This document shows, one piece after another, positions 62,318-64,000 of a stretch of 64,000 nt of DNA. The notes under the pieces are model-generated. The model had not been told where the DNA came from, did not search any database, and worked only from the letters and a program-made list of their open reading frames with translations. A program made the position numbers and the translations under genes. Source of the DNA: Vanilla planifolia. Taxonomy: Eukaryota; Streptophyta; Magnoliopsida; Asparagales; Orchidaceae. Numbering within the stretch: the first letter of the stretch is position 1; the number at the start of each line of letters is the position of its first letter. The stretch covers positions 25,958,851 through 26,022,850 of the forward strand of contig CM043875.1 in the NCBI GenBank assembly GCA_023846275.1. The letters are read 5' to 3'.

Positions 62318-64000
62318 AAATTTTGAACATTTTTATTCCGGTCGAACCGAATTTCAAATTCCGGTTCATCAATTTTTTTATACGTTAATGTATCTAATAT
62401 TTTATAATTATTTAGAATGATTTAGCATATTTTAAACTTATTTTAGTGCATTTAAATATGTTTTAATATACTTTAATGTATAAACATATAAACACAATAT
62501 GCTTCAATATGATATCATATTAGATATTACAAGAGTATTATATTTAAGTAAATATTAAAGTATAATCTAATACATGTTTAGTTCTATCAATCCACAAGAT
62601 TAATATACTTGGCATTATATTGATGTAATTAAATTACATGAACATACTTTGTATTTTCAATTAGCACTATATAACTAATAGCATAGCTTGTTAATATATG
62701 TTTTACTATATTTTTATGTTGATCATTGTATTTAGTATCTCAATATATTAAAATATTTCTTATAGGATACTTTTGTGTATTCTAATTTAGTAGCATTTTC
62801 AAGCATATTATCTTTATATGTTTATGTACTATAATATATTAAGATATTCTTAAACATATTAAAATATTCTTTTGTTGGTTAATGAAAATTACAAATATGC
62901 TTTTTTATAATGTATGTTGAAAGGTATTAATATATTGCACTTAATATATATAACATTATTTTTATGTATCATATTTTGTATAGTTGTGTTTTCTAGTGTG
63001 ATAATATATGTAAAATATATCAAAATATATTTCAGTATAATAAAGTATAATTTTAATTTGTTAATAGTCATTTGTGTGATATGGTTTATATATATTGTAG
63101 AACTATAAAATGCTATTTATCATGACAAAATTCATCACAATGTGATTTAATGTATTCATTTTGTAAATCTTTTTTAACATAAAATGCAATACTCATGGTA
63201 TACAAAAATAATTACATACACAATTATACTTATGAAATATTTAGTTTATATTTAACATAGTTTAGTGTATTAATTTAGCAAACCAAAGAGGTTGTGCTAA
63301 ATTTAAGGATCATGGTTAATGTTTTTTCAAATTTAAACTTGTTCTAATTTAGCAACACGATAGATCATTAATTTTTTAATCAGTTTCATGTTGAATTTTT
63401 TTAAAAAAATAATGTATTCTTTTTTAAAACTTGAAGATAACTTAGCTTATTATCAAGTGAAAATATGTTTATATTTATTTATACATAATCTTCAAACTTC
63501 TGTTTATATGAAAAGCCCAAAACTAAGTGAAAATTTGAGATATATTAATTCTTTTAATCACTGTTATCATTGAAAAAAATCATTAATATATCTACAAGTT
63601 CTAATTTGATGTATATGTGCAAGAATGTTTCATATCAAAATCGTAAACTATTGAGGATAAATAACAACTAAAATTACAAAATTTTGGTAATATGAAATTC
63701 CCTCAATTGGGCAAAAATCATATTCATAAATAACAAAAAAAGAACATTTCATTATTTCTTTATATTATAAAAGAAAGACATTATAATTACAAAAATTTTC
63801 CAACTATTACGAAAAGAAAAACAAATGAAAAATTGAGCTTTGATGAACTTAAAGGTAAAGTTTGCTACCAATGAAACTTGAAAAGAACACAAGAAGTATA
63901 AGAAGTGGCACAAACTTAAATGCAAAAAAGTGCAAAGTCTTATCAAATGGTGGCTATCAAACAAGGATGATATTATTTGTTAAGTGGATTTAACAGGTAA
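62318..64000 (-). promoter_or_regulatory. Upstream region of the kinase gene
   Basis: The sequence changes sharply at about 62310 from GC-rich to very AT-rich. The boundary is a likely position for the promoter of the minus-strand kinase gene. I could not single out one convincing TATA box among many AT runs. The remainder to the window end holds no gene I can support. Confidence 0.4.

Overview
The window is plant nuclear DNA from an angiosperm; I cannot place the clade more narrowly. The evidence is two multi-exon genes with GT-AG introns, a plant-specific receptor-kinase architecture, AT-rich introns swollen by old transposons, and a GC-rich first exon and leader at the kinase gene. Almost all of the 64 kb belongs to these two genes, which converge: their stop codons are 592 bp apart.

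Gene 1 (plus strand, 1-37343) is the catalytic exosome ribonuclease RRP44A/DIS3. I could join 24 exons without a frameshift or internal stop. Only about ten N-terminal codons lie off the left edge. The product reads CR3 cysteines, PIN endonuclease, two cold-shock domains, RNB exonuclease and S1. Two introns are very large: intron 3 (6.4 kb) and intron 17 (17.1 kb).

Gene 2 (minus strand, 61989-37935) is a malectin-like/LRR receptor kinase orthologous to Arabidopsis At5g48740. It has 15 exons and encodes 903 residues, complete, with all main kinase motifs present. Introns 12 (9.6 kb) and 10 (6.8 kb) are the large ones. The 5' leader region holds two upstream ORFs, one of which overlaps the signal-peptide region in another frame.

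Region by region: 470-6826 is an intron with duplicated segments, a fold-back repeat family and a GC-rich block that looks organellar. 15381-32469 is the giant RRP44A intron. It carries a triplicated 250-bp repeat and then two copies of the same degenerate reverse-transcribing element facing each other (18.8-23.7 kb plus, 24.6-31.7 kb minus), with TRIM-like LTR fragments on both sides of the second copy. Intron 20 has two tandem duplications. 40155-48333 is an old Ty1/copia element on the minus strand inside kinase intron 12. 52250-54660 is a GC-rich patch and LTR-like relic inside kinase intron 10. 62318-64000 is AT-rich upstream sequence with no gene.

The most interesting structure is the inverted pair in RRP44A intron 17. 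Its arms are several kilobases long and it would be transcribed as part of the exosome pre-mRNA, so it could fold into a long imperfect hairpin. Whether it makes small RNAs is untested inference.
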